From Thauera sp. K11 (GTDB lineage Bacteria > Pseudomonadota > Gammaproteobacteria > Burkholderiales > Rhodocyclaceae), in assembly GCF_002354895.1 (NCBI RefSeq), contig NZ_CP023439.1, positions 2,046,001 through 2,110,000 of the forward strand: DNA of 64,000 nucleotides. Reading direction: 5' to 3'. Below, piece by piece: positions 1 to 9,130 of the stretch (positions within the stretch are counted from its first letter, which is position 1; every line of letters begins with the position of its first letter). A program made the translations under genes and the position numbers. The notes under the pieces were generated by a model, which was not told the DNA's origin, ran no database searches, and saw nothing but the letters and a program-made list of their open reading frames with translations.

Positions 1-540
1 CCGTCCGCCGCGCGACAACTGCGCCCCGCTCGCGAAGGCCGGCATGCCGCCGACACCGGCAACGAGTTGTCCCCCGAGCGTGTCGCAATTGATCTGGCCG
101 AAGAGATCCACTTCCAGCGCAGCATTGATCGCGACGAAGTTGTCGATGGCCGCGATGCGGCGAACATCGTGGGTCTCGCTGACCGGTGCAAATAAGAAGG
201 TTTCGTCCGTCGCCACGCGCCGATAGAAGGCGGCATCCCCGAGAGCGACTCCGACATGCGCGGCGCCGGCCCCCCGGATCACCCCTCGATCGGTAAGCGG
301 GACCAGCGCCTGGGTTGCCATGCCGGCGTGGAGCCGAAGCTCGCGGTGATCGCTGAGCGCTTCGAGGACCGCTCCGACCATCCTGCCGATGCCGAGTTGT
401 ATCGCGTCGCCATCGCGAACGATGCCCGCGACGTGGCTTGCGAGCTGCATGAGCGGCGCATTCGGCGCTTCTTCGCGATAAGTCACCACCGGGGGGAAGA
501 CGGCAGTGGGCGGACGCTTACGAAACACGCGCGCCGATGA
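1..540 (-). pseudogene. Acetyl-CoA hydrolase/transferase family, C-terminal fragment
   Basis: The reverse-strand frame running off the left edge reads as the C-terminal catalytic domain of the acetyl-CoA hydrolase / 4-hydroxybutyrate CoA-transferase family. Visible blocks are GIGRMVGAVLEALSDH, INAALEVDLFGQINCDTL and GVGGMPAFASGA, matching the family pattern of glycine loop, INxxxEVDLxGQ segment and GVGG loop. The family normally has an N-terminal domain of about 200 residues. Here the similarity fades around position 500-540 and the frame meets a stop at 631-633 with no ATG, so the N-terminal half is missing. The 3' end lies outside the window. I read it as a 5'-truncated relic. A GTG start at 574-576 is possible but would give a half protein. 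Confidence 0.75.
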
Positions 541-705
541 GGCATCGATAGATGACCGACACGGGGCGTCCGTCACGCAACTTTGACCGATTGCAGTACA
601 GCTCCCGCTTACACCACCTCCTGGAGCGACCTACCGATCGCCCTGGCCATCTGAAGCTGCTGGCCCGGAAGACGTGCCTACACTGGCACCCGAGAACAAG
701 AAAGA

Positions 706-1161
706 ATGATGTTCGTGAGTCCCTCCCCTATCAACGAAGAGTTCCTCTTGGCAGCGCTCGACTCTCCGGCGATGTTCATCCCGACCGGGCCGACGCCTGT
801 TTCCGCAGGTTTTCCATCACCCGCAGAGGACTACGCGCAGAAGCGTCTGGACATCAAGGAGTACCTCGTCCGCAATCCGATCTCGACCTTTTTCTTCACC
901 GTCAAAGGCGATTCGATGCAAGAAGCGGACATTTTCGAGGGCGATGTTCTGGTCGTTGATCGAAGCATTAAACCGGTACACGGTCACCTCGTCGTGGCTT
1001 TTGTGAACGGCGAGCGGCTCGTAAAGAGGCTTTCAATCAGGGTTGGCAGTGTGATGCTTCTGGCGGGACATCCAAAATACCCGCCTTTAACGTTGAAGGA
1101 GAGAAACGATCTGGAAGTCTGGGTAATCGTTATCGGGAAGTTCAAACGCATCCCCGCTTGA
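706..1161 (+). CDS. umuD: UmuD-like S24 peptidase, SOS mutagenesis subunit
   Basis: A 151-residue LexA/UmuD-type S24 serine peptidase. The autocleavage site is Ala34-Gly35 (SAGF), the catalytic serine is Ser70 in KGDSMQEA and the lysine is Lys107 in LVKRL, the usual UmuD spacing. RecA-stimulated self-cleavage gives UmuD', which partners UmuC in error-prone polymerase V. Two ATG codons are adjacent (706 and 709), preceded by a purine-rich AAGAAAGA. There is no umuC downstream; the next gene is an hns homologue 72 nt away, so this is an orphan umuD. I do not see a clear LexA box (CTGT-N8-ACAG) in the 166 nt upstream. Orphan UmuD proteins may act with a distant UmuC or as regulators. Confidence 0.9.
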   Translation: MMFVSPSPINEEFLLAALDSPAMFIPTGPTPVSAGFPSPAEDYAQKRLDIKEYLVRNPISTFFFTVKGDSMQEADIFEGDVLVVDRSIKPVHGHLVVAFVNGERLVKRLSIRVGSVMLLAGHPKYPPLTLKERNDLEVWVIVIGKFKRIPA

Positions 1162-1172
1162 TAAAAGCCGTG

Positions 1173-1234
1173 TTATTCTCTCGCTCGACTCCAGAAACGG
1201 AGTAACCCTTTCCAGACTCGCCACGAGAGAATAA
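1173..1234 (+). promoter_or_regulatory. Inverted repeat enclosing the hns-like leader and start codon
   Basis: An 11-base perfect inverted repeat, TTATTCTCTCG at 1173-1183 and CGAGAGAATAA at 1224-1234. A smaller hairpin ACTCC/GGAGT (1188-1192 and 1199-1203) sits in the loop. The downstream arm contains the likely ribosome-binding site GAGAGA and touches the A of the start codon at 1234. In RNA the stem would hide the translation start; in DNA it could be an operator. Confidence 0.55.
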
Positions 1235-1509
1235 TGACGTCCCTTCAAGAACTCCTTGCTCAAAAAGAAGCCCTCGAACAACAGATCGCTCAGATCAAGA
1301 AGGCTGAGCGCGCGGACGCACTGCAGAATGCCCGTAGCCTGATCGGCACGTTCGACCTCACGGTTGACGAGCTTTTCGGCAAGCAGAAGTCCATTGGAAA
1401 AGCAGTGGCAGTCAAGTACCGCAACCCGGAAACCGGCGAAACTTGGACCGGCCGTGGGCGCGCTCCGCGCTGGCTCGATGGTAAGAACCGGGAGGACTTT
1501 GCGGTCTGA
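1234..1509 (+). CDS. H-NS-family nucleoid protein
   Basis: A 91-residue H-NS histone-family protein. Residues 1-35 are a charged helical oligomerisation segment (EALEQQIAQIKKAERAD). The C-terminus has the DNA-binding AT-hook-like motif NPETGETWTGRGRAPRWL typical of the betaproteobacterial H-NS/BpH3 group, which binds AT-rich, often horizontally acquired DNA and silences it. The ATG at 1234 overlaps one arm of the inverted repeat at 1173-1234 and is preceded by GAGAGA. It follows umuD by 72 nt and is closed by a hairpin with a T run at 1555-1591. It sits beside the AT-rich tni block, the kind of DNA H-NS proteins target; whether it belongs to that island is unknown. Confidence 0.92.
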   Translation: MTSLQELLAQKEALEQQIAQIKKAERADALQNARSLIGTFDLTVDELFGKQKSIGKAVAVKYRNPETGETWTGRGRAPRWLDGKNREDFAV

Positions 1510-1554
1510 CGATAGAAATGCAGCGCTCAGGCTGAGTGCGTTTGTGTGAAAGAC

Positions 1555-1591
1555 GGTCGGTCACTCTTGATTGAGTGTGCCGGCCGCTTTT
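1555..1591 (+). terminator. Probable Rho-independent terminator after hns-like gene
   Basis: The stem GGTCGGTCACTC / GAGTGTGCCGGCC, with wobble pairs and one bulge, a 6-nt loop TTGATT, then GCTTTT. It lies about 45 nt after the stop codon. Confidence 0.55.
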
Positions 1592-2023
1592 CAATCTGCC
1601 TGCCGTTTGATTCAGAACCTCCCACCGACCGTACGGTACAGCGATTTCAACACAACACGCATCTGCTGCGGGAAGAACCGCCCCCCTCATGGCCCTGATG
1701 GGCGACTTCGGAAGGTATAAGGCACGCAACCAACCACCACTCTCGATCTGCTCCCACCGCCGGGCATCCCCTTTCAGCCAGTCATCGAAGAGTGCGGCTC
1801 GAGCACCCCCAGCAGGGCCGCCCACCGCATGACCGAAGAAGCGCTCCCGAAGCGTCTGCTTGCCTTTCCGTTCGAATGCCAGAGGGCGAACGTGCTTTGC
1901 TCCATGAAGGCGTTGCGCTTTACGAGATTGGTATCGTCTCATCCCGGAATAGATCGGATTTCCATAAGTAATGTTCAGTCAACTCCACGCCTACTGAGTG
2001 AATGCAAGTAGAGCAAGCAGGTC
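1592..2023. other. No confident gene; left edge of the tni island
   Basis: A reverse-strand open frame crosses part of this stretch, but I cannot tie it to a family. Base composition changes from GC-rich to AT-rich near 1960-2020, probably close to the left boundary of the Tn7-like element. I could not identify its terminal repeat. Confidence 0.4.
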
Positions 2024-3466
2024 TCACCAAACCAGCACCGCATCCACCAAACCATCCTTCTCTATCAGAAAGGCTCTTGGCAAAACGCCGATTTCAAAAT
2101 CAATATCCTTTCCCTCATCCGCCTGATTCAGCCAGCTCCTCAAATCAGATAAATACGATTCAAATATAGCAACCTGTATTGAGGTTAGAAAATCAGAAAG
2201 CTCAAGCGTAAATCTAGGGCGAACCAAGGCAACCTTGCGTATCGCACCCCTACTGACCCATTCAACGTCGAAAACACCTATCTCTGCGTAACAACGGACG
2301 CTCGCAGAGTAAGAAAACGCTTCCATGCCCGCTCGGAACATACTGCACATCAACGGATTTCCCCACCGCAATTCTAGTTCGCCCCGAGCATCTACATACG
2401 GACAAATATAGTTAATGCTATACCGGACCTCCTCTTTTGGGACCTTGGTCCAGCGCGAATATCGCCCTCTTCTCCAAACGCACTCACACCTATCCGATCT
2501 ATGTGTGATTATGTCCTCATACTCATCGTGAATGTCGTTCTTGACACCAATGAATTTCATTTCTTCGATAAGGTATGAGGTATTGAGAATGTCCAGCAAG
2601 ATATTTAGATCGATTCTCTGAAGAAGGCTTGTTAGCTCTCGCGATAAAGATTTGCTTAACTTATAGCTCTTAGGGCTTAATGAACGTGGTGCGGCGATCA
2701 TGAATTCTAGAAATTTTGCATCAAGCCTCTTGATCCATTGCAGCCTACCGAGGAGTGAATCAATTTCGTTAACGACGCAATCCCTGCTTTCATAAGAGTC
2801 CTCTGTGTCCAAAGGAGTCCAACTCCCGATCTCAGATGAAACTGAATGCTTCCACTCGAAATATCTTCTCTGAGATGCAAATAACCTTCTTTGAATTCGA
2901 AGAGAATCACCTGAGACGCAACCAGGCCAATCAACGTAGTATTCTCTGAATACATCGCTTAAAGCTCGCACCGCACAGTCCCACTTCGCCCCAGTGATCC
3001 TTGGGCTATACGTAACTTTCAAATCTTCGCCATGCACCGGACACTTCGCCATAAGTGCATCTTCATGAACCCGGCCGTGATAACCTAATTGCAAGCACTT
3101 TTCACAGTATCGAACAGAATCGATTATTCTTAATTTTTCTTCTATAAGCCTAAATTTTCTGTTCGAGAGTGCCTCATAGAAAACAGTTTTAACAATCGAA
3201 ATAGGCTCATCAATGGCGTTTGCTATAAGCTTGATTTGCTCCTTGTTATATCCAGCTTTGTTCCATTCCAAAATATTCACGCCGGTGGTTATGAACCAAT
3301 ACTCTCTAAATTCTCTCGGTCCGATGGAATTCAAATTGCAGAAGATCGCCGCGAAACTAGTAAATGATTGATAGTATATAAGTCTTCCCCTCCCCCAATT
3401 TAAGCATGGCGGGGTTTTTCTGTTATTTATTTTATTGTCCTTTGATATAGTTTTCATTATTGACAT
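2024..3466 (-). CDS. tniQ: TniQ/TnsD-like target-site protein
   Basis: A 480-residue protein with the TniQ signature: a zinc-binding CxxC...CxxH module at residues 121-145 (CEKC, GYHGRVHEDALMAKCPVH) after an N-terminal region of about 110 residues. TniQ/TnsD proteins recognise the insertion target and recruit the AAA+ protein and transposase of Tn7/Tn5053-type elements. The start ATG (3464-3466) lies 5 nt after the tniB stop, so the two genes are co-transcribed. Base composition is AT-rich like tniA and tniB and unlike the surrounding DNA. The long C-terminal half (150-480) has no motif I can name; in this family it usually carries the target-recognition part. Confidence 0.8.
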   Translation of the reverse strand: MSIMKTISKDNKINNRKTPPCLNWGRGRLIYYQSFTSFAAIFCNLNSIGPREFREYWFITTGVNILEWNKAGYNKEQIKLIANAIDEPISIVKTVFYEALSNRKFRLIEEKLRIIDSVRYCEKCLQLGYHGRVHEDALMAKCPVHGEDLKVTYSPRITGAKWDCAVRALSDVFREYYVDWPGCVSGDSLRIQRRLFASQRRYFEWKHSVSSEIGSWTPLDTEDSYESRDCVVNEIDSLLGRLQWIKRLDAKFLEFMIAAPRSLSPKSYKLSKSLSRELTSLLQRIDLNILLDILNTSYLIEEMKFIGVKNDIHDEYEDIITHRSDRCECVWRRGRYSRWTKVPKEEVRYSINYICPYVDARGELELRWGNPLMCSMFRAGMEAFSYSASVRCYAEIGVFDVEWVSRGAIRKVALVRPRFTLELSDFLTSIQVAIFESYLSDLRSWLNQADEGKDIDFEIGVLPRAFLIEKDGLVDAVLVW

Positions 3467-3471
3467 GACAA

Positions 3472-4461
3472 CTACTGTTTTGCCATAATGGTTCGCATGT
3501 AGTCTGTGAATTTAGTGCTAGCAACCACTCTCAATAACTCACCCTTCTCCGTTAATGCATCCCAATCTTCCCCATTTTGTAAGCGTCTAAGGATAGTCTC
3601 TACCGTTTCAGCTACATGTTTCATGCCTATTTCTGGTTTGTAGTCCTTCTGTTTCTTTACGTCGTCTGGGGTTAGTTTGACAAACGCGTCCCAGATATCA
3701 GTCGAATAAGCGGCAAGCCTTTTCCCTTTTTTGAAATAATCAGGCGCAAAATATTGTAGGTAAGTTATTCCACTCTCTGCAGGCCACTCAGAATCAAGGT
3801 CGTAGCCATTGAGAACAAACTCGAGTTCTTTACTCGACCTCAATCCTCGAAAACGCATGTCTTGAGAGAAAAATCGAGCAGTAATGTGTGCATTGCCCGT
3901 TCTGGCTAGGTAGTTAGGTTGAAATAAAATGCCATGTGAGCCTATTGATATAACGCAAAGACGAACGCCTCTGGCATCGAGAGCATTCTGTAGTCCGAGA
4001 AGCCACTTCCATTCCTTTAGCGTTACCTCATGCGCTTCGTCTATTAGAAGAGTAACGAAACTCCTCCTAGATGACAAAGCCATAGTATAAAGTCTTTCTG
4101 TAAAGAGATAGCGGCCAACTGTTCGACTCTTCGGTTTTAGTGGGTCATAGAATTCATAATTAGCAGCCTCAAGAAGATCATTCCAAAACTCTCTTTCAGT
4201 GATCGACGAATCACGGCGAATCCAAACAACGAGAGGCACTCTTGTCCCAAATCTTTCTTCTAGGAGAGAGAAAAGGAACCACTTTATAGTTTTAGATTTT
4301 CCGTAACGAGATGGGCCATAAATATATCCACCGGTTACTCTAAGGTCGATCCAATTTCCAATCGTTTGAATCATTTCGTCTATCGGAGCTGTGAATATAG
4401 CGTACTCGCCACGTAGGACAGGATGGCGATCGTCGACGTCGAGTCCTTCTTGGCTATCCAT
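3472..4461 (-). CDS. tniB: TniB/TnsC-like AAA+ transposition ATPase
   Basis: A 329-residue AAA+ ATPase. Walker A is GPSRYGKS at residues 49-56 and Walker B is LLIDEAHE at about 138-145, the arrangement of TniB/TnsC regulators that connect the target-binding TniQ to the DDE transposase. I place the start at the ATG at 4459-4461, preceded by AAGGAG nine bases upstream; the frame is open for a further 90 nt but that extension (to 4551) has no support. It is transcribed with tniQ. It is separated from tniA by an IS5-family remnant, so its expression may have been uncoupled from tniA. Confidence 0.85.
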   Translation of the reverse strand: MDSQEGLDVDDRHPVLRGEYAIFTAPIDEMIQTIGNWIDLRVTGGYIYGPSRYGKSKTIKWFLFSLLEERFGTRVPLVVWIRRDSSITEREFWNDLLEAANYEFYDPLKPKSRTVGRYLFTERLYTMALSSRRSFVTLLIDEAHEVTLKEWKWLLGLQNALDARGVRLCVISIGSHGILFQPNYLARTGNAHITARFFSQDMRFRGLRSSKELEFVLNGYDLDSEWPAESGITYLQYFAPDYFKKGKRLAAYSTDIWDAFVKLTPDDVKKQKDYKPEIGMKHVAETVETILRRLQNGEDWDALTEKGELLRVVASTKFTDYMRTIMAKQ

Positions 4462-4634
4462 CGATAAAGCTCCTTGTTGATTCGAAGGCAGCAATATCCA
4501 ATAGGTGCCGACGAAAATTACTCCGCGAGACAGACACCTACCGCTTCTCATGCTTTCTGTTCAATGACGAATAGATCTGGTTCTGGCTACCTCATACGGG
4601 GAGAGGACCTCTCACGTATGCGTGCCATGCCCTT

Positions 4635-5237
4635 ATGAGCGTATTTGAGCCACGGGGTGTCACTCCGCGGTCATTCCACGCCGACCCCGAGATGCATCAA
4701 ACCAAGAAGGTCAACCAGCGGTGCTTCAGCATGAAGGTCCGCGCAGGGGCCCACCTCGATTCCGGACGCGTGCATACTGTTTCGGTGATGCCCGCCAACG
4801 TCTCGGACATCAACCAGTTGCCGCACTTGGTGCGCGAGGCGGGCCTGTTCTGGACCGCGTCGTTCACGGCCAGCAAGCAGCGCCCGTTGACAGAGGCGAA
4901 CAAGCGCTTCAACCACAACATGTCTTCGATCCGCGCGCGCGTCGAGCACGTGTTTCGCGTCATCAAGCGCCAGTTCCCCTACACGAAGGGGGCTACAAGG
5001 GGATCGCAAAAAACGCCGCGCGTGGGGTCTCGCCGTTCGGTTTGACCGATCTCTATCTTGCGAGGCGCGCCTTGACGAGTTGATAGGCGAAATCTGCCCG
5101 CTGCGCCCGAAAACGGGCGCTCGCGGCCAGAAACGCCTCGAAAAGAAGCAGTGGAAGCGGAGATATCGATCATCGGGATTAGTGGAAACGGTTGGCCTGG
5201 GTGAGCGCGCTCAGAACATGGATTGATCAGAGGTTCC
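4635..5237 (+). mobile_element. IS5-family remnant at the tniA stop codon
   Basis: A degenerate 3' part of an IS5-family transposase: DPEMHQTKK, VHTVSVMPANVSDINQLPH, KRFNHNMSSIRARVEHVFRV. Relative to the second copy at 7.9-9.1 kb it has an internal deletion between the LPH and AGLFW segments and a frameshift near the end. The right terminal repeat GATCAGAGGTTCC ends at 5237 and is followed by TTAA, a YTAR-type target. The left end is missing; no matching GGAACCTCTGATC is seen before 4635. The TAA stop of tniA (5238-5240) lies inside this TTAA. The insertion therefore hit the tniA-tniB junction almost without harming either gene. Confidence 0.75.
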
Positions 5238-7265
5238 TTAACTCGATGCTGCTTTTCGGCGTCGAGGGGAACTTCCTTGAGAGCACTCATTCACCTCGCT
5301 ATCAGAATCCTTTCCACCGATGGCTTGATCTCTTCGACCAATTTCCGCCTCATCGCTCGAGCTAATGGTATCTAGCGCAACCCTGAGGAGTTCTTCGGAT
5401 TCGTTCCGCTCCGAGTTCGCGATTATTCTGCGAAATTCGAGGTAAGATGGATGTGGCGGAAGTTTTTTATTGGACTGAGATTCGCAATATTCCACAAACG
5501 CCTCGGTCGCATCGGTGCCTGATGCCACGTAGAACATTTTCTTCCTTATCATGCCTTTAATGGCGGCCCTAATTCGCAAGCTATGGGGGAATCTATGCCA
5601 TGGCGGACCAGCACGAAGAACGCCGAGGCTTTGTCCGTCCGACGTGGAGGCTAGTGCGATTCTCGCGTCATTCTCTTCATGATTGATCACGTCTATATAT
5701 TTCCCCGCTAGGTCAAAACGCTGCGAAAGTATCTCGTTTGTATACCTGGCGTTCTCGAAATTCACATAAGGCGCTCTTCCTTCTTGGACGCCGCCCTGCA
5801 CTTTGCATTTTTTTCTTAAGCTTAGCAGGAGGCTAACCTGCTCGGGGTCTGCGTATCGAAAAGAGAAGTCAGGGCGATTAGTTGCATACTCGAGAAACTG
5901 CAATGGAGTGCGATACCCAAGACTGGTATGGGGCGTTGCATTATAATTCGCAATCAAGACATCAATTAAGTCCTCCGCATACTCAAGTTGAAACTGACTA
6001 TTCAATGCAACTTCCTCCGGCTCCCGCCCCTTACGATCCTTGGGTTTTGAGCCTGTGGTATTTGACATTTTGTGCAATCCGCCGCCTGCAAGAACTCGAA
6101 AGAATGTTTCAATAAATGGCCGCTCATCCAGGCCTCGCCGGGAGGCAAATCCCTCCTTTGGCGAAATTAATCTCGAATTTACGACATCCCTTAGAAACTG
6201 TTCTACGCTTTTGCACGTCTCGGCGAGAGCGCCGTCAACGCTCGTTTCGTCCCAGCACATGCCAACATATCTGTCCGACATCCCTGAAGGAAAATTAGCA
6301 TCATCCCAATAGATATGTTCGAGGCCGGGAGATAATATTCGTCGCCGCCATCGAGTCAGAGCAGATTTAATCGCTCTAAGGACATCAGTCTTAGAAACCT
6401 CTTTTCCTAATGCAAAGTGGTATCCCAGAACGGCTCGTGATTCAACATCCAAAATTACGATTACCCATAACCTGTGGACGATTCGCGGCACATGCTCGCC
6501 ATCACCATTGGGCATCAATACACAGAATCGCCCATCTAGTTTATGGGCGTCCATCTCTACCCGCTGCAGCACCCTCTTTACGGGACGGTCCACGCCATCC
6601 CCAGTAATCAACTTTCTTTCAAGGTTTTTGCCACCAATGGCTCGCGCGGCCATTTTTGGATTTAATTTGTAAACGAGATCGATGTATCGGCATACGGAAT
6701 TATATCCATTAGTGATTGTATTAAACGGCCACTCGCCCCTAACCTCATAGCCTAAGTCTCGCAGGCGATCTAAGAACCACTTCCATAGAGCTTGGCGCGG
6801 CTTTCTTATCAGAGAGAGGGTGCTTGAACTGGCGGACTCCAATATCTTCTTATCGAAGGATCTACGTAGATCTGGATTCAAATCAAGAACCAGGCCCATC
6901 GCACCGACAGCACCTCCACCAAATTCGTTGACTTTTACTTTTCGCTTTCGCTTGTAAGGTTTAATTCTTAGTTTCGGTATTAACCCCCGGAATCCATATA
7001 TGCGACCATCGGGATGGGTCTTAAGGCATCGCTCTGTGATCAATCGGTACGTCTGTTTTAGTCCGATCTCGCATTTTTCTCGAATTAAGCTATCGCCGTA
7101 GCCTGCGAGGTATAGTCTTACGGCTTCTTTTCTCATCAGATATTTTTTTCGATCGAACTCTGTGAGAACCCCATCATCTGGAGTGGGCCAAGCATCTAGA
7201 TCTTCATTCCCAGTTCTCAGTAGACAGGGCAATTGTCTGCCTAGTGGATTTTCACGCGTCTTCAT
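5238..7265 (-). CDS. tniA: TniA/TnsB-like DDE transposase
   Basis: A 675-residue transposase of the TniA/TnsB/Mu group. An N-terminal DNA-binding region (about 30-110, helix-turn-helix-like) is followed by the retroviral-integrase-fold catalytic core. The likely DDE residues are Asp239 (VEMDAHKLDG), Asp344 (SVDGALAE) and Glu386 (RPFIETFFRVL). A Mu-type beta-barrel and a long C-terminal tail rich in charged residues follow; the tail normally contacts TniB. Start ATG 7263-7265. The second Asp sits in DGA rather than the common DNG, so its assignment is less certain. The stop codon coincides with the target duplication of an IS5 remnant; a few native C-terminal residues may have been lost. No TnsA endonuclease and no resolvase lie nearby. 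Confidence 0.85.
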   Translation of the reverse strand: MKTRENPLGRQLPCLLRTGNEDLDAWPTPDDGVLTEFDRKKYLMRKEAVRLYLAGYGDSLIREKCEIGLKQTYRLITERCLKTHPDGRIYGFRGLIPKLRIKPYKRKRKVKVNEFGGGAVGAMGLVLDLNPDLRRSFDKKILESASSSTLSLIRKPRQALWKWFLDRLRDLGYEVRGEWPFNTITNGYNSVCRYIDLVYKLNPKMAARAIGGKNLERKLITGDGVDRPVKRVLQRVEMDAHKLDGRFCVLMPNGDGEHVPRIVHRLWVIVILDVESRAVLGYHFALGKEVSKTDVLRAIKSALTRWRRRILSPGLEHIYWDDANFPSGMSDRYVGMCWDETSVDGALAETCKSVEQFLRDVVNSRLISPKEGFASRRGLDERPFIETFFRVLAGGGLHKMSNTTGSKPKDRKGREPEEVALNSQFQLEYAEDLIDVLIANYNATPHTSLGYRTPLQFLEYATNRPDFSFRYADPEQVSLLLSLRKKCKVQGGVQEGRAPYVNFENARYTNEILSQRFDLAGKYIDVINHEENDARIALASTSDGQSLGVLRAGPPWHRFPHSLRIRAAIKGMIRKKMFYVASGTDATEAFVEYCESQSNKKLPPHPSYLEFRRIIANSERNESEELLRVALDTISSSDEAEIGRRDQAIGGKDSDSEVNECSQGSSPRRRKAASS

Positions 7266-7926
7266 GTTCGTACGCCGGCCAGAGCGGTTTAGTTTCTTTC
7301 ATGCAATTTTTATAAAGAGCTTGCTTATTTACATCGAAAGATAAAAGCGAATTCAATAATTAAGGTATTTTTTAAAAAGTTTTCAATGCACTTGAATTGG
7401 CGTGTGTAAATTAAAGCGCTTTCCTACCCTTCCTCGCCTTTTCGGAAAGGTGACTTCCGGAGACGCTGACGACTCACTTTGTAGCTACAGTTTTCGTATC
7501 TGCGATACGATGGAATTTACTACAAAATCTCGCGCGTTCAAAAGATTGATAGCAAAGTGAAAATCTTCCGGATTATTTTTCACTTTGCTGCTCTCGGCTG
7601 AAGGTGATACACACAAGGAGTGTTTTTTCACCTTTCGGCAATCTTGCTAAGGTTTTAATTATTAACGTTTTGTTTTTAATAGATTTTTGTACTTGGTCGC
7701 GAGATAAGACGGCTACGGCAATGCTCGCGCTGTGGGCACGCGTAGTCTCGCTATCGTGGTAGTTCTGCTGTGACACAACAGGATCTACTCAGGCGCGCAG
7801 ATCTGCTCATGGTTCGGGAGGACGAAGCCCGTGCGGCACTGGGGCAACTCGACAACCAGAACCTCCTGAGCCCATTTATGGCCTGCGGTGGGGGATTCAC
7901 CCTTGTTTTTCGAGGGAGGGGTGCGT
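7266..7926. other. AT-rich right flank of tni block, no gene
   Basis: No convincing gene. The stretch is AT-rich to about 7720 and holds an inverted repeat AGCAAAGTGAAAA (7551-7563) / TTTTCACTTTGCT (7577-7589), plus a related CTCACTTTGTAGC near 7470. Repeated short boxes in this position are what TnsB-type transposases bind at element ends, so the transposon end probably lies here. The exact terminus cannot be fixed. Confidence 0.45.
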
Positions 7927-7930
7927 CTAG

Positions 7931-9130
7931 GGAAGCTCTGATCGACTCGGAGCCGGCAAAATACTGAGGTCATGAGGCGCACTGCCACCATGAAGCAAAC
8001 GACTTTCGCCTCGCTGGCTTTCGAACGGCAGAAGAAGCAGACGCGCGGGGAGCGCTTCCCGGCCTAGATGGAGAAGGTTGTGCCTTGGGCTGCTCTGCTG
8101 GCAGTAATCGAGCCGCACTACCCGACGACGGGCCGAAGCGGGCGTCCGCCGATGCCGCTTGCGGCGATGCTGCGGATCTAGTTCATGCGGCATTGGTACG
8201 CGCTGTCCGATCCGGCGATGGAGGATGCGCTCTAAGAGGTCGAGTCGATGCGCCGCTGGCCTGACCGACGACGCGATGCCCGACGAGACGACGATCCTCA
8301 AGGTCTGCCACCTGCTCGAGAAGCACGCACTGACCTCGCAGATGGTGAACATCATCAACGACACGCTCGAGTAGCGCGGACTACGACTCAAGGGGCGGCA
8401 CGATGGTTGACGCCACGATCATCCATGCGCCGCCCTCGACGAAGAATTGGGACAAGAAGCGCGGCCCCGAGACAAGAAGGGCAACGAGTGGTACTTCGGC
8501 ATGAAAGTTCACGTGGGTGCCGACGTCAATTCCGGGCTCGTTGCCTGGCGTCAATTACTTTGGCCGGTCAGGTTAATTGTCGCCGGCCAGCTCGTGCATA
8601 CCGTATCCGTGACGCCAGCCAACGTCTCAGACATCAACCAGTTGCCGCACCAGGTGCGTGAAGATGACCGGGCGGTGTTCGGCGACAAGGGCTACGTGAA
8701 CAACAAGCTCAAGCGTCTGGTCCGCAAGGCAGGCCTGTTCTGGGGCGTCTCGCTCAAGGCCAGCAAGCAGCACCCGCTGACCGAGGCGAAAAAGCGCTTC
8801 AACCACAAGATGTCCTCGATCGGGGCGCGCGTCGAGCACGTTTTTCGCGTCATCAAGCGCAAGTTCGGCTACACGAAGGTGCGTTACAAGGGGATTTGCG
8901 AAGAACGCCGTACAGGTGTTCTCGCTGATCGGTTTGACCAATCTCTATCTTGCGAGGCGCGCCTTGATGAACTGATGGGCGAAATCCGCCCGCTGCGCCC
9001 GAAAACGGGCGCTCGGGGCCAGAATGGCCTCGAAAATAATGGTGGTAGAAGCGGGACAGTCGATCATCGTAGTCGGTTCAATCGGCTGGCTTGGGTGAGC
9101 GCACCCAAAAGGCCAATTGATCTGGGGTCC
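7931..9130 (+). mobile_element. Decayed IS5-family insertion sequence, CTAG duplications
   Basis: Complete in outline and 1200 bp long. The left end GGAAGCTCTGATCGACT (from 7931) and the right end, read inward from 9130, GGACCCCAGATCAATTGG, are imperfect inverted repeats. Each side is flanked by CTAG (7927-7930 and 9131-9134), a YTAR-type duplication as made by IS5-group elements. The single transposase frame is ruined (see the pseudogene entry), so the element cannot move by itself. Confidence 0.8.
7990..8975 (+). pseudogene. IS5-family transposase, multiply interrupted
   Basis: It starts MKQTTFASLAFERQKKQ, the classic IS5-group N-terminus. Stops follow early: after ERFPA, after LRI, and before EVESMRRW. 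A frameshift follows near DDARR, and there are more lesions around 8370-8450. The last part is open from 8447: GNEWYFGMKVHVGADVNSGL, HTVSVTPANVSDINQLPHQV, KRFNHKMSSIGARVEHVFRVIKR, which carries the C-terminal catalytic region. Inside this part a 50-54 bp insertion (8541-8594) adds about 18 codons in frame. The many independent lesions indicate an old insertion. Confidence 0.85.

Noticed and set aside
540..705. LexA box before umuD
   Set aside because: No CTGT-N8-ACAG or close match could be found.
1412..1942. 176-codon minus-strand frame
   Set aside because: It overlaps the hns-like gene end and has no recognisable domain; treated as non-coding.
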